Notes under the pieces: generated by a model
The model's input: only the letters and a program-made list of their open reading frames with translations
Databases searched by the model: none
Told to the model about the DNA's origin: nothing
Shown: in pieces, positions 44,221-53,078 of the stretch
Layout of the letters: each line of letters starts with the position of its first letter
Position numbering within the stretch: position 1 is the stretch's first letter
NCBI RefSeq assembly: GCF_038069655.2
Contig: NZ_CP150951.2
Span: forward strand, 124,001-188,000
Reading direction: 5' to 3'
Length of the DNA: 64,000 nt
Origin: Yoonia sp. BS5-3
GTDB taxonomy: Bacteria > Pseudomonadota > Alphaproteobacteria > Rhodobacterales > Rhodobacteraceae
Made by a program: the position numbers and the translations under genes

Positions 44221-44541
44221 ATGACAAAATTTTTGAGTGAAAAAGGTGTAGGCTTTAACCCACCACGTGTTGTTGAGAACGGTCAGACAGAAACAGGCGC
44301 AGGCCTTAATCCACCACGCGTCGTCAAGAACGGCCAGACAGAAACAGGCTCAGGCCTTAACCCACCACGCGTCGTCAAGAACGGCCAGACAGAAACAGGT
44401 GGAAGCTTCAATCCACCGCGTGTTATCAAGAACGGCCAAACAGAAACAGGCGGAGGCTTCAATCCACCACGTGTTGTCAAGAACGGCCAGACAGAAACAG
44501 GTGGAGGCTTCAATCCACCGCGCGTTATCAAGACACGCTAA
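44221..44541 (+). CDS. small protein of six 17-residue tandem repeats (candidate multicore peptide precursor)
   Basis: 106 residues. A ten-residue leader MTKFLSEKGV is followed by five full copies and one truncated copy of a 17-residue unit with consensus GFNPPRVVKNGQTETGG, ending VIKTR. Variation among copies is small (V/I, F/L, A/S/G in the Gly-rich linker; one E for K). No signal peptide or membrane segment. The start at 44221 follows GGAGAGACAA. I do not recognise the family. The layout of identical short units between Gly-rich linkers is what multicore ribosomally made peptides (RiPPs) look like, but no known modification enzyme is adjacent, so a non-RiPP structural or binding repeat is equally possible. 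Confidence 0.8.
   Translation: MTKFLSEKGVGFNPPRVVENGQTETGAGLNPPRVVKNGQTETGSGLNPPRVVKNGQTETGGSFNPPRVIKNGQTETGGGFNPPRVVKNGQTETGGGFNPPRVIKTR
44251..44541 (+). repeat. tandem repeat of a 51-bp unit (about 5.7 copies)
   Basis: Unit starts at 44251, 44302, 44353, 44404, 44455 and 44506, strictly in frame. Copies differ mostly at third positions (CCACCACGT/CCACCGCGC/CCACGTGTT etc.), showing selection for the peptide, not just DNA amplification. Confidence 0.95.
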
Positions 44542-44600
44542 CATTCCTTCTCACCGTCAGAAGAATGCCAGTTTCACGCTTTTGACTGGTTAGCGAATTG

Positions 44601-44629
44601 GCACCACCGTATTGATCGGTGGTGCTTTT
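44601..44629 (+). terminator. strong hairpin with T-run after the repeat gene (terminator or attenuator)
   Basis: Perfect nine-base stem GCACCACCG / CGGTGGTGC with loop TATTGAT followed by TTTT. It is 59 bases after the repeat-gene stop and 43 bases before the next start. It should end most transcripts, giving a repeat-peptide mRNA much more abundant than the downstream gene. Confidence 0.9.
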
Positions 44630-44671
44630 ATTGGACATTTGACCAAATGCACAACGAAAGCCACGCCTAAA

Positions 44672-45430
44672 ATGAGCGGAAACATCGTCAAGTTTTTCAA
44701 GGTTTATCCACATGCGACGACGCCACTGATCGCTGATACGTCAGCCTTGGGCAACAACCCAACCGGAGCCTTTCAATACTGCGAACCCCTACGTAAGGCA
44801 TCGGCATTCGGGTGGTATGTGTTTCCTGCAAAGCAGGCAGAGGTGATTTTTGACGGCACCGATCTTTACTATGCAGATGATGGGCAGTGGCAGCCGTTGC
44901 AAAACGTCACGTTGGGGCAAGAGTTTTTAGATGATTGGCAAAGCAAGGCACCCGAAGCCGCGAAGGGTTTTGCGCCATCATTTATGCAGGCGGCCTTTGT
45001 ACCCGGCGTATTGCAGGTTTGGTCAGGCATTTTGGTTTCCACGAAAGAAGATTGGATCAGCCTTGTTCGTCCTGTTGCTAACGCGAATTTCTATGGAGCA
45101 TTACAGTGTTACGATGGCGTGGTTGAGACCGACGCGTATGGACCTTGGCCGCTATTTATTAATGTCAGAGTGACCAAATCAGATGTTCCGATTATTCTGG
45201 ACCCAAATAGGCCTTTGTTTCAACTACAGGTTTTGCCCCGCACGGCCTTTGAAGCGCAAACACGACAGGCCGATATTGCGGATGAGGAAGCTGTAGGCCT
45301 CGGACTGACTTCTGCAGAATGGGACGGGTTCACAGGAACAGTCCGAAAGGCCGATTTTCGCGAAAACAAGGGCCGACGCGTCGGGGAATACGCCATCAAC
45401 GCCCGGAAGTCCGACAAAAACAAGCGATGA
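44672..45430 (+). CDS. unknown protein, DUF6065-like
   Basis: 252 residues, no signal peptide or membrane segment. MSGNIVKFFKVYPHATTPLI is followed by the block FQYCEPLRKASAFGWYVFPAKQAEVIFDG, a late APSFMQAAFVPGVLQVWSG, and a C-terminal QTRQADIADEEAVGLGLTSAEWDGF. The CEPL..A...GWYVFPA pattern recalls a family of unknown function that I believe is DUF6065; I could not check. ATG at 44672 starts the conserved part; the frame is open back to 44612 but would overlap the terminator. It could process or bind the repeat peptide upstream (inference from position only). Confidence 0.7.
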   Translation: MSGNIVKFFKVYPHATTPLIADTSALGNNPTGAFQYCEPLRKASAFGWYVFPAKQAEVIFDGTDLYYADDGQWQPLQNVTLGQEFLDDWQSKAPEAAKGFAPSFMQAAFVPGVLQVWSGILVSTKEDWISLVRPVANANFYGALQCYDGVVETDAYGPWPLFINVRVTKSDVPIILDPNRPLFQLQVLPRTAFEAQTRQADIADEEAVGLGLTSAEWDGFTGTVRKADFRENKGRRVGEYAINARKSDKNKR

Positions 45431-45470
45431 TGCACTATGCGTATAGTTGGCGAATCGAAGCCCCCTATTT

Positions 45471-45843
45471 GCGCGGATGGCCTGTAAGCCGGATTCTGTC
45501 ATAGGTGGCCGAAGCCACCCGAGATGACCATTCATCTAAGACGCCTGTTGCCAGACGCCCTCTAGCTGCCAACCCGGATCTGCTCGGGCTCAAGCCGCCC
45601 TGTCTTGCGACGCGCGATCCCTATTTGGCATTGCTCCCGGTGGGGCTTGCCGTGCCGCTTGCGTTGCCGCTCGCGCGGTGGGCTCTTACCCCACCGTTTC
45701 ACCTTTACCTTGCATGCAAGGTAGTCTGTTCTCTGTGGCGCTTTCCCTGGGGTTGCCCCCGCCGGGTGTTACCCGGCACCGTGCTTTTTGGAGTCCGGAC
45801 TTTCCTCGACATCACTGCCGCAGCCATCCAGCCATCCGCGCAG
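45471..45843 (-). ncRNA. rnpB: RNase P RNA (M1-type)
   Basis: About 373 nt on the minus strand. The universal GAGGAAAGTCCGGACTCC (complement of 45790-45807) lies near the 5' end, and ACAGAATCCGGCTTACAGGCC near the 3' end. The termini pair as P1 (CGCGGATGGC... with ...GGCCATCCGCG). Catalytic RNA that matures tRNA 5' ends. The exact ends are estimated to a few bases. A large open frame read here on the plus strand is a shadow of the RNA gene. Confidence 0.95.
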
Positions 45844-45851
45844 ATGCGGCA

Positions 45852-46571
45852 TTAGGCCCAAGTCGTGTTTAGGTCAACGGGGAAACGGCGAAAGAGGTTA
45901 TACATCATGCCCGCATCGGTCGTATCAACAGGCCCCTTGGTCGATGGCCTAAACCGTAGCCGAAACACTTTCAGCAGCAGGTCTTCATCATCGGTGGCCG
46001 TATATCCGAATCCCCGCATCATCGAGACAAAGGCCGCATCGTCTTCGGCCGCCCAATTCTCTGGCCAGACCGCCAGCCCCTCGCGTGCCAATCGCCGCCA
46101 GTCAAAACGCGGGCCCGGATCGATTTTGCGCCCCGGGGCCATGTCCGAATGTCCGATCACCCGTTCCGGTCTGATATCCCAGCGCGCTTTGATCCCTCGC
46201 AGCAGATCTGTCAGCGCATCCATCTGCGCCGCCGCAAAGGGGCTGACCCCGTTATTGGCCAGTTCGATCCCGATTGAGCGGCTGTTGACGTCTGTCGTAG
46301 CCCCCCAGCGCCCCACACCTGCGTGCCAGGCGCGCAGGGCCTCTGGCACCAGTGACAAGACCTCGCCATCCTCGGCGATCAGATAGTGCGCTGATACTTC
46401 GGTGGCAGGATCACACAGCGTCTTGAGCGCGGCTTTGGCCGACGTCATGGCCGTGTAGTGGATCACAACCATATCAGGCCGCGCGCCATCCCGGCGGGGC
46501 CCGCAATTGGGTGAGGGGTGGCTGGTCAGTTTCAGTTTTGGAACGCCGCGATAAACGGGGCTGGATCCCAT
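45852..46571 (-). CDS. N-acetylmuramoyl-L-alanine amidase, AmiD type
   Basis: 239 residues. Amidase_2 domain: VVIHYTAMTSAKAALKTLCDP (zinc His), SAHYLIAEDGEVLSLV, NSRSIGIELANNG (Glu ligand-type) and VIGHSDMAPGRKIDPGPRFDW (second zinc His). A C-terminal helical region (DEDLLLKVFRLRFRP) is PG_binding_1-like. It cleaves the amide bond between MurNAc and L-Ala. There is no clear signal peptide. It overlaps the excalibur lipoprotein gene's end by 40 nt, so the two are co-transcribed. Confidence 0.9.
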   Translation of the reverse strand: MGSSPVYRGVPKLKLTSHPSPNCGPRRDGARPDMVVIHYTAMTSAKAALKTLCDPATEVSAHYLIAEDGEVLSLVPEALRAWHAGVGRWGATTDVNSRSIGIELANNGVSPFAAAQMDALTDLLRGIKARWDIRPERVIGHSDMAPGRKIDPGPRFDWRRLAREGLAVWPENWAAEDDAAFVSMMRGFGYTATDDEDLLLKVFRLRFRPSTKGPVDTTDAGMMYNLFRRFPVDLNTTWA

Positions 46572-47257
46572 CCGCAGGCAAACCCATCCCCATCGGGGTC
46601 AATCCCCAGCCGGTCACGCTCTGGCCCGCCCCGCGACATGAAGTCCCGCTGCGCGTCATCGGGCGTGGCATACGCTGCACAGTTCCGCTGGAAACGGCTT
46701 TCGCCCGACAGGATTGACCGGCTGTACCATTCCTGCCCCTTCACGTTGGGCGCATTCAGCGCATACTCAACGATGTTCGGCCCTGTATTGCTAGGCCGTG
46801 ATGGCAGTGCTGTTGGTTCGATTTGCTCGCGCGCCGCCGCTTGGGCTGCCCGTCGTTCCGCATCGCTTTCGATCGTTTCACGCCCAGAGACAGCGTCAAA
46901 GCTTTGCTCATCCGAGATCCCGGGATTGTCCGTCACCAAGGTTGGCGCGGCATTGGTGGGCGATGCATCAACCCCTAGCACCCGGTTTGGATCAAGGCTG
47001 GTATCGGTTCCGATGCCCGCAGCCGCCAATTCGCTTGATGGGATCGCCTGATCTGTCCCGGAGCTATCAATCGTGTTGATCTGCGGCGCGGGGACAATCG
47101 ACTGGCTTTGCCCAGACAGCGCAGCCTCGCGCCGGGCCCGTTCGAGTTCGTAATTGGAAAAATCGTCGAACCCGACGCCCCGCGCTGGCGGCACGCGTGG
47201 CCCGCAAGCTGTCAGCGCAATGGCCGCAAAAGCGCAAAGAAAACCCGATTTTGTCAC
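46532..47257 (-). CDS. lipoprotein with C-terminal excalibur calcium-binding domain
   Basis: 241 residues. MTKSGFLCAFAAIALTACG is a lipoprotein signal (lipobox LTAC). The middle is a low-complexity linker rich in Ala/Thr/Pro/Gln. The C-terminal CAAYATPDDAQRDFMSRG...LGIDPDGDGFACGWDP is the excalibur motif (DxDxDGxxC), presumed to bind Ca2+. It is the first gene of a transcript with the amidase, which supports an envelope role. Confidence 0.9.
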   Translation of the reverse strand: MTKSGFLCAFAAIALTACGPRVPPARGVGFDDFSNYELERARREAALSGQSQSIVPAPQINTIDSSGTDQAIPSSELAAAGIGTDTSLDPNRVLGVDASPTNAAPTLVTDNPGISDEQSFDAVSGRETIESDAERRAAQAAAREQIEPTALPSRPSNTGPNIVEYALNAPNVKGQEWYSRSILSGESRFQRNCAAYATPDDAQRDFMSRGGPERDRLGIDPDGDGFACGWDPAPFIAAFQN

Positions 47258-47295
47258 GTATCACCTGTCAGACTGCTGAACTCTTTTGACGATAC

Positions 47296-48771
47296 TTACC
47301 ACCACTTGCCCGGTTTGGCCACAAAACCTGCCGATTGCTCGAGGCTATAGGCCACGTTCAGCAAATCGGCCTCTTCCCAGGGCCGCCCGATCAGCTGTAG
47401 GCCCAGCGGGAGTCCTTGTTGATCCAGCCCCGTTGGTACTGCGATCCCGGGCAGACCTGCGAGGTTCACGGTGACCGTGAAGACATCGTTGAGGTACATT
47501 TCAATTGGGTCCATATCCTCGCCCAGCCCAAAGGCTGCTGACGGCGTGGCAGGCGTCAGGATCGCATCGACCCCATCCGCAAAGACCGTATCGAAGTCCT
47601 GTTTGATCAACGTGCGCACCCGTCGCGCCCGGTTGTAATAGGCGTCATAGAAACCTGCGGACAGCACATAGGTGCCAACCATGACCCGGCGCTGCACTTC
47701 CGGGCCGAACCCTTGGGCGCGTGTCTTTTCATACATCTCGGTGATGCCGTCACCCGCATCCAGCTTGGCCCGGTTGCCAAAGCGCACACCATCATAGCGT
47801 GCGAGGTTGGATGAGGCTTCGGCTGGGGCGATTACATAGTAAGCAGGCAGCGCGTATTTCGTGTGCGGCAGGCTGATGTCGACGATCTTAGCGCCCGCAT
47901 CTTTCAGCATTGTGGTGCCGTCGGCCCAGAGCTTTTCGATGTCGCTGGGCATACCGTCCATCCGGTATTCTTTGGGAATGCCGATGGTTTTACCTTTGAT
48001 GTCGCCGGTCAGCGCCGCCTCAAAATCCGGCACGGGCAGATCAGCGCTGGTGCTGTCTTTGGCGTCGTGTCCGCACATGGCCTGCAGCATGATCGCCGCA
48101 TCGCGCACGTCTTTGGTCATTGGTCCCGCCTGATCCAGCGATGACGCAAAAGCCACGATCCCCCAACGCGAGACGCGTCCATAGGTCGGTTTTAGCCCAG
48201 TGATCCCCGTGAATGCCGCAGGCTGACGGATTGATCCGCCGGTGTCGGTTCCCGTTGCCGCGAGGCACAGATCAGCGGCCACCGCGCTTGCTGACCCGCC
48301 CGAAGACCCACCGGGCGTCAGTGCTTTGTCGCCCAGTTTCCAGGGGTTGACCGCATTACCATAAACGGAGGTTTCATTGGACGAGCCCATGGCAAATTCG
48401 TCCATGTTCAGCTTGCCCAGCATCACCGCCCCTGCATCAAACAGCTGGCTGGTCACGGTGGATTCGTATTCCGGCTTAAACCCTTCGAGGATGCCCGATG
48501 CCGCTTGCGAGGGTACACCTTTGGTGCAGAACAGATCCTTAATCCCCAGCGGGATGCCGCACATGGCGGGCGCATCGCCAGCTTTGATTCGCGTATCAGC
48601 GGCCTCGGCCTGCGCGGTCGCGATCTGGGGTGTGTTATGCACAAATGCGCCCAGCGCATCGGCCCCTTCAATGGCTGTCAGGCAAGCCTTGGTGATTTCG
48701 GCGCTTGTCGTTTCGCCTTTGCGCATGGCGTCACGGGCCTGCGCAATCGTCAGTTTTGTCAGATCAGTCAT
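47296..48771 (-). CDS. gatA: Asp-tRNA(Asn)/Glu-tRNA(Gln) amidotransferase subunit A
   Basis: 491 residues. Amidase-signature protein with [11 protein letters not shown] (catalytic Lys), [17 protein letters not shown] (Ser-cis-Ser), and [14 protein letters not shown]. Releases ammonia from glutamine for transamidation of misacylated tRNA. The start overlaps the gatC stop by one base. GatB must be encoded elsewhere. Confidence 0.97.
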   Translation of the reverse strand: MTDLTKLTIAQARDAMRKGETTSAEITKACLTAIEGADALGAFVHNTPQIATAQAEAADTRIKAGDAPAMCGIPLGIKDLFCTKGVPSQAASGILEGFKPEYESTVTSQLFDAGAVMLGKLNMDEFAMGSSNETSVYGNAVNPWKLGDKALTPGGSSGGSASAVAADLCLAATGTDTGGSIRQPAAFTGITGLKPTYGRVSRWGIVAFASSLDQAGPMTKDVRDAAIMLQAMCGHDAKDSTSADLPVPDFEAALTGDIKGKTIGIPKEYRMDGMPSDIEKLWADGTTMLKDAGAKIVDISLPHTKYALPAYYVIAPAEASSNLARYDGVRFGNRAKLDAGDGITEMYEKTRAQGFGPEVQRRVMVGTYVLSAGFYDAYYNRARRVRTLIKQDFDTVFADGVDAILTPATPSAAFGLGEDMDPIEMYLNDVFTVTVNLAGLPGIAVPTGLDQQGLPLGLQLIGRPWEEADLLNVAYSLEQSAGFVAKPGKWW

Positions 48772-49058
48772 TATTCCACCACCTTCGGCACGGCAAAGAA
48801 CCCTTCGCGGGCGTCGGGCGCGTTGGCCAGCACGGCCTCTTGTTGGCTGCCATCGGTAACGACGTCTTCACGCCGTTTCAGCCGCTGCGGTGTCACGGAG
48901 GTCATGGGTTCGACCCCTTCCACATCAACTTCGTTCAGTTGCTCGATGAACCCAAGGATCGCGTTGAATTCGCCCGCAAGCGCGGGCAAGGCATCATCTT
49001 CCACCTTGATGCGGGCCAGTTTGGCCACGCGGCGGGCGGTTTCGGTGTCGATCGACAT
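48771..49058 (-). CDS. gatC: Asp-tRNA(Asn)/Glu-tRNA(Gln) amidotransferase subunit C
   Basis: 95 residues. [55 protein letters not shown] (read in parts) is the GatC pattern that belts GatA and GatB together. The TAATG overlap couples it to gatA, so A is translated right after C. Confidence 0.97.
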   Translation of the reverse strand: MSIDTETARRVAKLARIKVEDDALPALAGEFNAILGFIEQLNEVDVEGVEPMTSVTPQRLKRREDVVTDGSQQEAVLANAPDAREGFFAVPKVVE

Positions 49059-49094
49059 GTGGGTAAATCTCCGGGTCTGTCTGTTGTCTCGCGT

Positions 49095-49748
49095 TTACAA
49101 CCCAGCGCCCCGGCCCGCAAGCATATGCCTGCGGTAAACCGCGATCATCCAGCCCAGCATGACCGCATTCAGGCAATGCCAAAGAAAATGGGTGCCCAAC
49201 GGAAGCTGCGCGCACCACAGCTCATCCACTGAGCGCAGCGTGATCGACAGGCACAATACCCCTGCCCCAATGGCAAAGCCGCGGGCCAGCCCGGTGCCTT
49301 TTGGCAGGAACGGCACATAGGCCAGAATCAGGATCGGGACCGTCCAGTAAAAGTTGGAGATCGCCAGAAAGGGCACACGGTTCAAAACCGGCACAGCGAT
49401 ATAGGCGTAAGGCAGGAACGCCAATGTCCCCAGCAGCGCCGCCCACCATGACCACCCCAGCACATCGCGGTTGATCACGAAGATATAGGCCAGAATGAAA
49501 AGCCCGATTGGCGCCACATCTGCCAGAAGCGCCCAGCCGGTGGCATGGGTGTGGAACAGGTAGCTGCCAGACCCGATTGCAAACAGGATCCCGCAAAGCA
49601 CACGCGCCGATACCAGCCCGGCGGACCTGCGCCACATGATGACCGCTGCAATGATAAATGCCAGATTGGTCAGCGCATTGATCGGCTCGGACCAATAGGT
49701 GAAATCTGTTCGCTCACAATAGCCATCGAAATGATCGAACCAATGCAT
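49095..49748 (-). CDS. alkaline ceramidase / CREST-family membrane hydrolase
   Basis: 217 residues, about seven membrane helices. N-terminal HFDGYCERTDFTYWSEPINALTNLAF (Glu/Ser/Asn block), GSGSYLFHTHATGWALLADVAPIG (His, Asp) and C-terminal HFLWHCLNAVML (His pair) are the CREST metal and catalytic residues. Members hydrolyse ceramide amides. In Alphaproteobacteria the substrate may be ceramide-like or ornithine-type lipids. It lies 7 nt from the tadA stop, probably in one transcript, though the functions are unrelated. Confidence 0.88.
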   Translation of the reverse strand: MHWFDHFDGYCERTDFTYWSEPINALTNLAFIIAAVIMWRRSAGLVSARVLCGILFAIGSGSYLFHTHATGWALLADVAPIGLFILAYIFVINRDVLGWSWWAALLGTLAFLPYAYIAVPVLNRVPFLAISNFYWTVPILILAYVPFLPKGTGLARGFAIGAGVLCLSITLRSVDELWCAQLPLGTHFLWHCLNAVMLGWMIAVYRRHMLAGRGAGL

Positions 49749-49754
49749 CGGTCG

Positions 49755-50207
49755 CTAACTTCCCCGCCGCTGCGTAAAGAAGGATTTCAAGAGCGCCTCG
49801 CAGGCTGTCGCATCAATATCGCTGTAGATTTCCGGCACATGATGACATTGCGCATGGCTGAAGATGCGCGGTCCTTGCCCAACCCCGCCGGATTTCGGAT
49901 CAGACGCGCCATAATACAGCCGCCCGATACGCGCATTGCTGATGGCGGCCGCGCACATCGGGCAAGGCTCGAGCGTGACATAGAGATCGCAGCCAGTAAG
50001 CCGCTCTTGCCCCAGTGCCGCGCAGGCCGCGCGGATCGCAAGCATTTCGGCATGGGCCGTCGGATCGTTCAGCTCGCGCGTGCGGTTTCCTGCGCTGCCG
50101 ATCACCTTTCCTGCATGGATAATCACGGCCCCCACGGGCACTTCGGACCTATGTGCTGCGGCCCGCGCCTCATTCAGGGCGATATCCATGTAAGATCGGA
50201 ACTTCAT
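49755..50207 (-). CDS. tadA: tRNA-specific adenosine deaminase
   Basis: 150 residues. The zinc deaminase motifs TAHAEMLAIRAA (HAE) and TLEPCPMCAAAISNARI (PCxxC) identify the A34-to-I editor of tRNA-Arg(ACG). The start at 50207 (MKFRSYMDIALNEA) is better than one 19 codons upstream because it begins the conserved helix. Confidence 0.93.
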   Translation of the reverse strand: MKFRSYMDIALNEARAAAHRSEVPVGAVIIHAGKVIGSAGNRTRELNDPTAHAEMLAIRAACAALGQERLTGCDLYVTLEPCPMCAAAISNARIGRLYYGASDPKSGGVGQGPRIFSHAQCHHVPEIYSDIDATACEALLKSFFTQRRGS

Positions 50208-50374
50208 GACCCAGTCATGCCTGCTGCCACATACTTGAGCAAGGCCTGTTAACCTGTCATCCACCCGTTCGCTTTATTTGTTTCTTTTCAATTAGATCAC
50301 GAAAAGGACAACCGTTTTTGATGTGGTGCGTGCCAGCAGGCAAATCATTAACAAAAAATTAAGACCCTCAAAAC

Positions 50375-51658
50375 ATGTTAAGAAAGATGCGTTCCTCCTT
50401 TAACAAAACCGAATGGTCTGTTGTTGTCCTTGTCGGTACCCTGCTGGTGTGCCTGATTGCACTTGCTGGCCAGTCAAGCCGCGCGCGTGATGACGTCATT
50501 GAACGCGCTTTTGAGAATGCCGAGATCTTGGCCGATTTTTTCAGAATCACGCAGGAGCATTACACCGAGAGCATCAGCGGTGTTCCGGGCGTGCGGTTTA
50601 CGATCTATCCCGATGCTGAACCTGATGCTTTGATGTATCCGGCGACGCTGGGCCGTCGTTATACCCAAAGCTTTAACCGCAACCACGCCGACACGCAGTT
50701 CAAAATCTACAGCAATTACCCGTTCGTAACCAGCTTAGGCAGCGAGTTAGACAATTTCGCCCAGCAGGCCCTAGATCAACTGCAATCAAGTGAAGACGCC
50801 CCAATACGCTATGTCGAAACCCTACCAGATAACCGGCGCCGCGTCCGCTACGCCGTTCCGATTGTCATGCAGGAAGGCTGTGTGAACTGCCATAACAGTA
50901 ATCAATGGGAATTGGTCCGTCGCAACTGGGAGGTTGGTGATGTGCGCGGTGTGCGCGAGGTGTCGATCACCTTGATGCCCCCCGATTTGTACAGCCGCAC
51001 CGAAGCCTCGTTGCTTCTGGTCCTGATGTTCAGCGCCAGCATTTTGGGTGTTTTTGTCGTATTCCCGGCTGTCCGCCGCGAAGTGAAACACCGCGTTCTG
51101 TTCCATGAGATGAGCATTCGTGCCGAACACGAGGCAAAAACAAACCTGGCCGCCGCAACAACCGATGCGTTGACCCAGATCGGCAATCGCCGCTTTTTCG
51201 ACGCGGAAATCGCTGCCATGATCAAAGCCCATCGTGAGGCGGGCGATCCTTTGTCCCTGTTGATGCTGGATATCGACCATTTCAAAGAGGTGAATGATCA
51301 ATTTGGCCATGATACCGGCGATTATGCGATCCAGGCCATTGCCAGAATTCTCAAAGACGTCACACGGCCTGTTGACCGTGTGGCCCGCTATGGCGGCGAG
51401 GAATTTGCGGTTTTGGTGACAGGGCTTGATGCCGATGGCGTGCTGTCCATCGCCGAGCGTATCAGGCGCAACATTGCCGCACATGATTTCAGCCATGCCG
51501 GACATGACATTCGCCTGACGATCAGTATTGGCGCAACGATGCTGCAGCCTGCCGATGAGGTGGACGCCTTTATCAAGCGAGCCGATACACTGTTGTATCG
51601 CGCCAAGGAAAGTGGCCGTGATCAGGTTTGCGGTGATTTCGCCACCGCTGCGCAATAG
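50375..51658 (+). CDS. haem-binding (DUF3365) diguanylate cyclase
   Basis: 427 residues. An N-terminal membrane helix (about residues 10-30) is followed by a periplasmic Tll0287-like DUF3365 domain with a c-type haem motif CVNCH at residues 169-173 and GVREVSITLMPPDLY, then a second membrane helix (ASLLLVLMFSASILGVFVVFP). The GGDEF domain has YGGEEFAVLV at 340-344, with an I-site RPVD just five residues before it, so it should be product-inhibited. It makes cyclic di-GMP in response to a periplasmic redox or gas signal sensed by the haem (inference). ATG at 50375; it converges on the RbsD/FucU gene. Confidence 0.92.
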   Translation: MLRKMRSSFNKTEWSVVVLVGTLLVCLIALAGQSSRARDDVIERAFENAEILADFFRITQEHYTESISGVPGVRFTIYPDAEPDALMYPATLGRRYTQSFNRNHADTQFKIYSNYPFVTSLGSELDNFAQQALDQLQSSEDAPIRYVETLPDNRRRVRYAVPIVMQEGCVNCHNSNQWELVRRNWEVGDVRGVREVSITLMPPDLYSRTEASLLLVLMFSASILGVFVVFPAVRREVKHRVLFHEMSIRAEHEAKTNLAAATTDALTQIGNRRFFDAEIAAMIKAHREAGDPLSLLMLDIDHFKEVNDQFGHDTGDYAIQAIARILKDVTRPVDRVARYGGEEFAVLVTGLDADGVLSIAERIRRNIAAHDFSHAGHDIRLTISIGATMLQPADEVDAFIKRADTLLYRAKESGRDQVCGDFATAAQ

Positions 51659-51673
51659 CGCCTTGGGGCGCCG

Positions 51674-52126
51674 TTAGCCGATCACCCCCTTGGTCAGAAG
51701 GATATTGCCGTAAAGCCGCCTTTCGCCGGTTTGCACAACCGCAAAAGCCGTTTTGGCCTTTGTGTAGAAAGCAAAACGTTCCAGCGATTGAATGGCCCTG
51801 GGCGCGTCGGCCACTGTGTTGATGATCTGTTGAAAATCCGCCACAGCCTCGGGGGTGGTCTGGGGCGCATCCACAACCTGCATACAAATCGCCGGATCGT
51901 CGCAATAGGTATCCAGCGGCATCACCGTTAATACCGCTTGCAAAAGCGCGCTTGCATTTGCCCCGTCGGCGCGCAGACAACGTGGCCCCAGCCCTTCGGC
52001 TGGAAAATTCGCATCAACGATTGCGATCATATCACCATGCCCCATCGCGCGCAGCACATATAAAAGATCGGGCGACAAAAGCGGGGGGATGTTGCGGAGC
52101 ACGGAGCGGGCCTCTTGATCTGTCAT
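51674..52126 (-). CDS. RbsD/FucU-family sugar mutarotase
   Basis: 150 residues. IPPLLSPDLLYVLRAMGHGDMIAIVDANFPAE is the family N-terminus with the catalytic His, and the YGNILLTKGVIG C-terminus the closing strand. FucU/RbsD interconvert sugar anomers and form decamers. MTDQEARSVLRN is taken as the start at 52126. It has no sugar operon beside it; the gene starts about 90 bases from the divergent pseudouridine synthase. Confidence 0.85.
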   Translation of the reverse strand: MTDQEARSVLRNIPPLLSPDLLYVLRAMGHGDMIAIVDANFPAEGLGPRCLRADGANASALLQAVLTVMPLDTYCDDPAICMQVVDAPQTTPEAVADFQQIINTVADAPRAIQSLERFAFYTKAKTAFAVVQTGERRLYGNILLTKGVIG

Positions 52127-52215
52127 CAGATCCCATAGTGCTAACAAGCCTGTCCACCAAAAGCCATTGCCGATCAGGATTGCGCCAGCGCCCCCTTGCC
52201 CTTACACGCGAGGTT

Positions 52216-53016
52216 ATGACTGATACCCCTTCTGCGGGCGACCGCATTGCCAAGACCCTGTCCCGCGCGGGCATTGCAAGCCGCCGCGAAGCCGAGCGGA
52301 TGATTGCCGCAGGCCGTGTGGCCGTAAATGGCAAGACCATCGACAGCCCCGCGCTAAATGTCACCGCCGCCGACCGGATTACCGTGGATGGCAAACAGGT
52401 GGGCGAGCCTGACCCCCCGCGGTTATGGCTTTATCACAAGCCTGCGGGCCTTGTGACAACCGAACGGGATGAAAAGGACCGCCCGACCGTTTTTGCCGCG
52501 CTCCCCGCAGATATGCCCCGGGTGATGTCTGTCGGACGCCTTGACCTGAATTCCGAAGGGCTGCTGCTGCTGACAAATGATGGCGGGGTGAAACGCAGGC
52601 TTGAGCTGCCCAGCACCGGCTGGCTGCGCCGGTACCGCGTTCGCATCAACGGATCGGTCAGCGAACAAAAGCTGGATTTGCTGCGTGCCGGTATCACCGT
52701 TGAAGGCATCAAGTATCAGCCCATGACCGTAACCTTTGACCGCCAGCAAGGGGCCAATGCCTGGCTGACCGTGTCATTGCGCGAGGGCAAGAATCGCGAA
52801 ATTCGCCGGGCCATGTCCGAGATCGGTGTCACCGTGAACCGCCTGATCCGCGTCAGCTATGGCCCGTTTCAGCTGGCTGAACTTGCGGCGGGCGCCGTCG
52901 AAGAAATTAAACAGCGCGTCGTCCGCGATCAGCTGGGACTTTCGGATAAACCCAAGCCCATCCGGACCCGCAAACAGCCGCGCCGCCCCATAAGGGGGAA
53001 AAACCGTAGCAGTTGA
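52216..53016 (+). CDS. RluB/RsuA-family 23S/16S rRNA pseudouridine synthase
   Basis: 266 residues. S4 RNA-binding domain (RIAKTLSRAGIASRREAERMIAAGRVAVNG in parts), then VGRLDLNSEGLLLLTNDG (catalytic Asp) and EGKNREIRRAMSEIG. A Lys/Arg-rich tail ends the protein (TRKQPRRPIRGKNRSS). Likely RluB-type. Start at the ATG 52216 (MTDTPSAGDRIAK); frame extends further upstream without support. Confidence 0.92.
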   Translation: MTDTPSAGDRIAKTLSRAGIASRREAERMIAAGRVAVNGKTIDSPALNVTAADRITVDGKQVGEPDPPRLWLYHKPAGLVTTERDEKDRPTVFAALPADMPRVMSVGRLDLNSEGLLLLTNDGGVKRRLELPSTGWLRRYRVRINGSVSEQKLDLLRAGITVEGIKYQPMTVTFDRQQGANAWLTVSLREGKNREIRRAMSEIGVTVNRLIRVSYGPFQLAELAAGAVEEIKQRVVRDQLGLSDKPKPIRTRKQPRRPIRGKNRSS

Positions 53017-53078
53017 ACCTTGTTCTGTTACGTCCGTTGTGCATTCTTATAAAAAACTGACTTTCGGGGGACCCTGCA

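Noticed and set aside
44221..44541. CRISPR array
   Set aside because: The 51-bp units are contiguous, in frame and protein-coding, with no unique spacers.
45505..45872. Open frames of 60-116 codons on the plus strand
   Set aside because: They lie over the RNase P RNA gene, whose conserved core and P1 ends are clear on the other strand.
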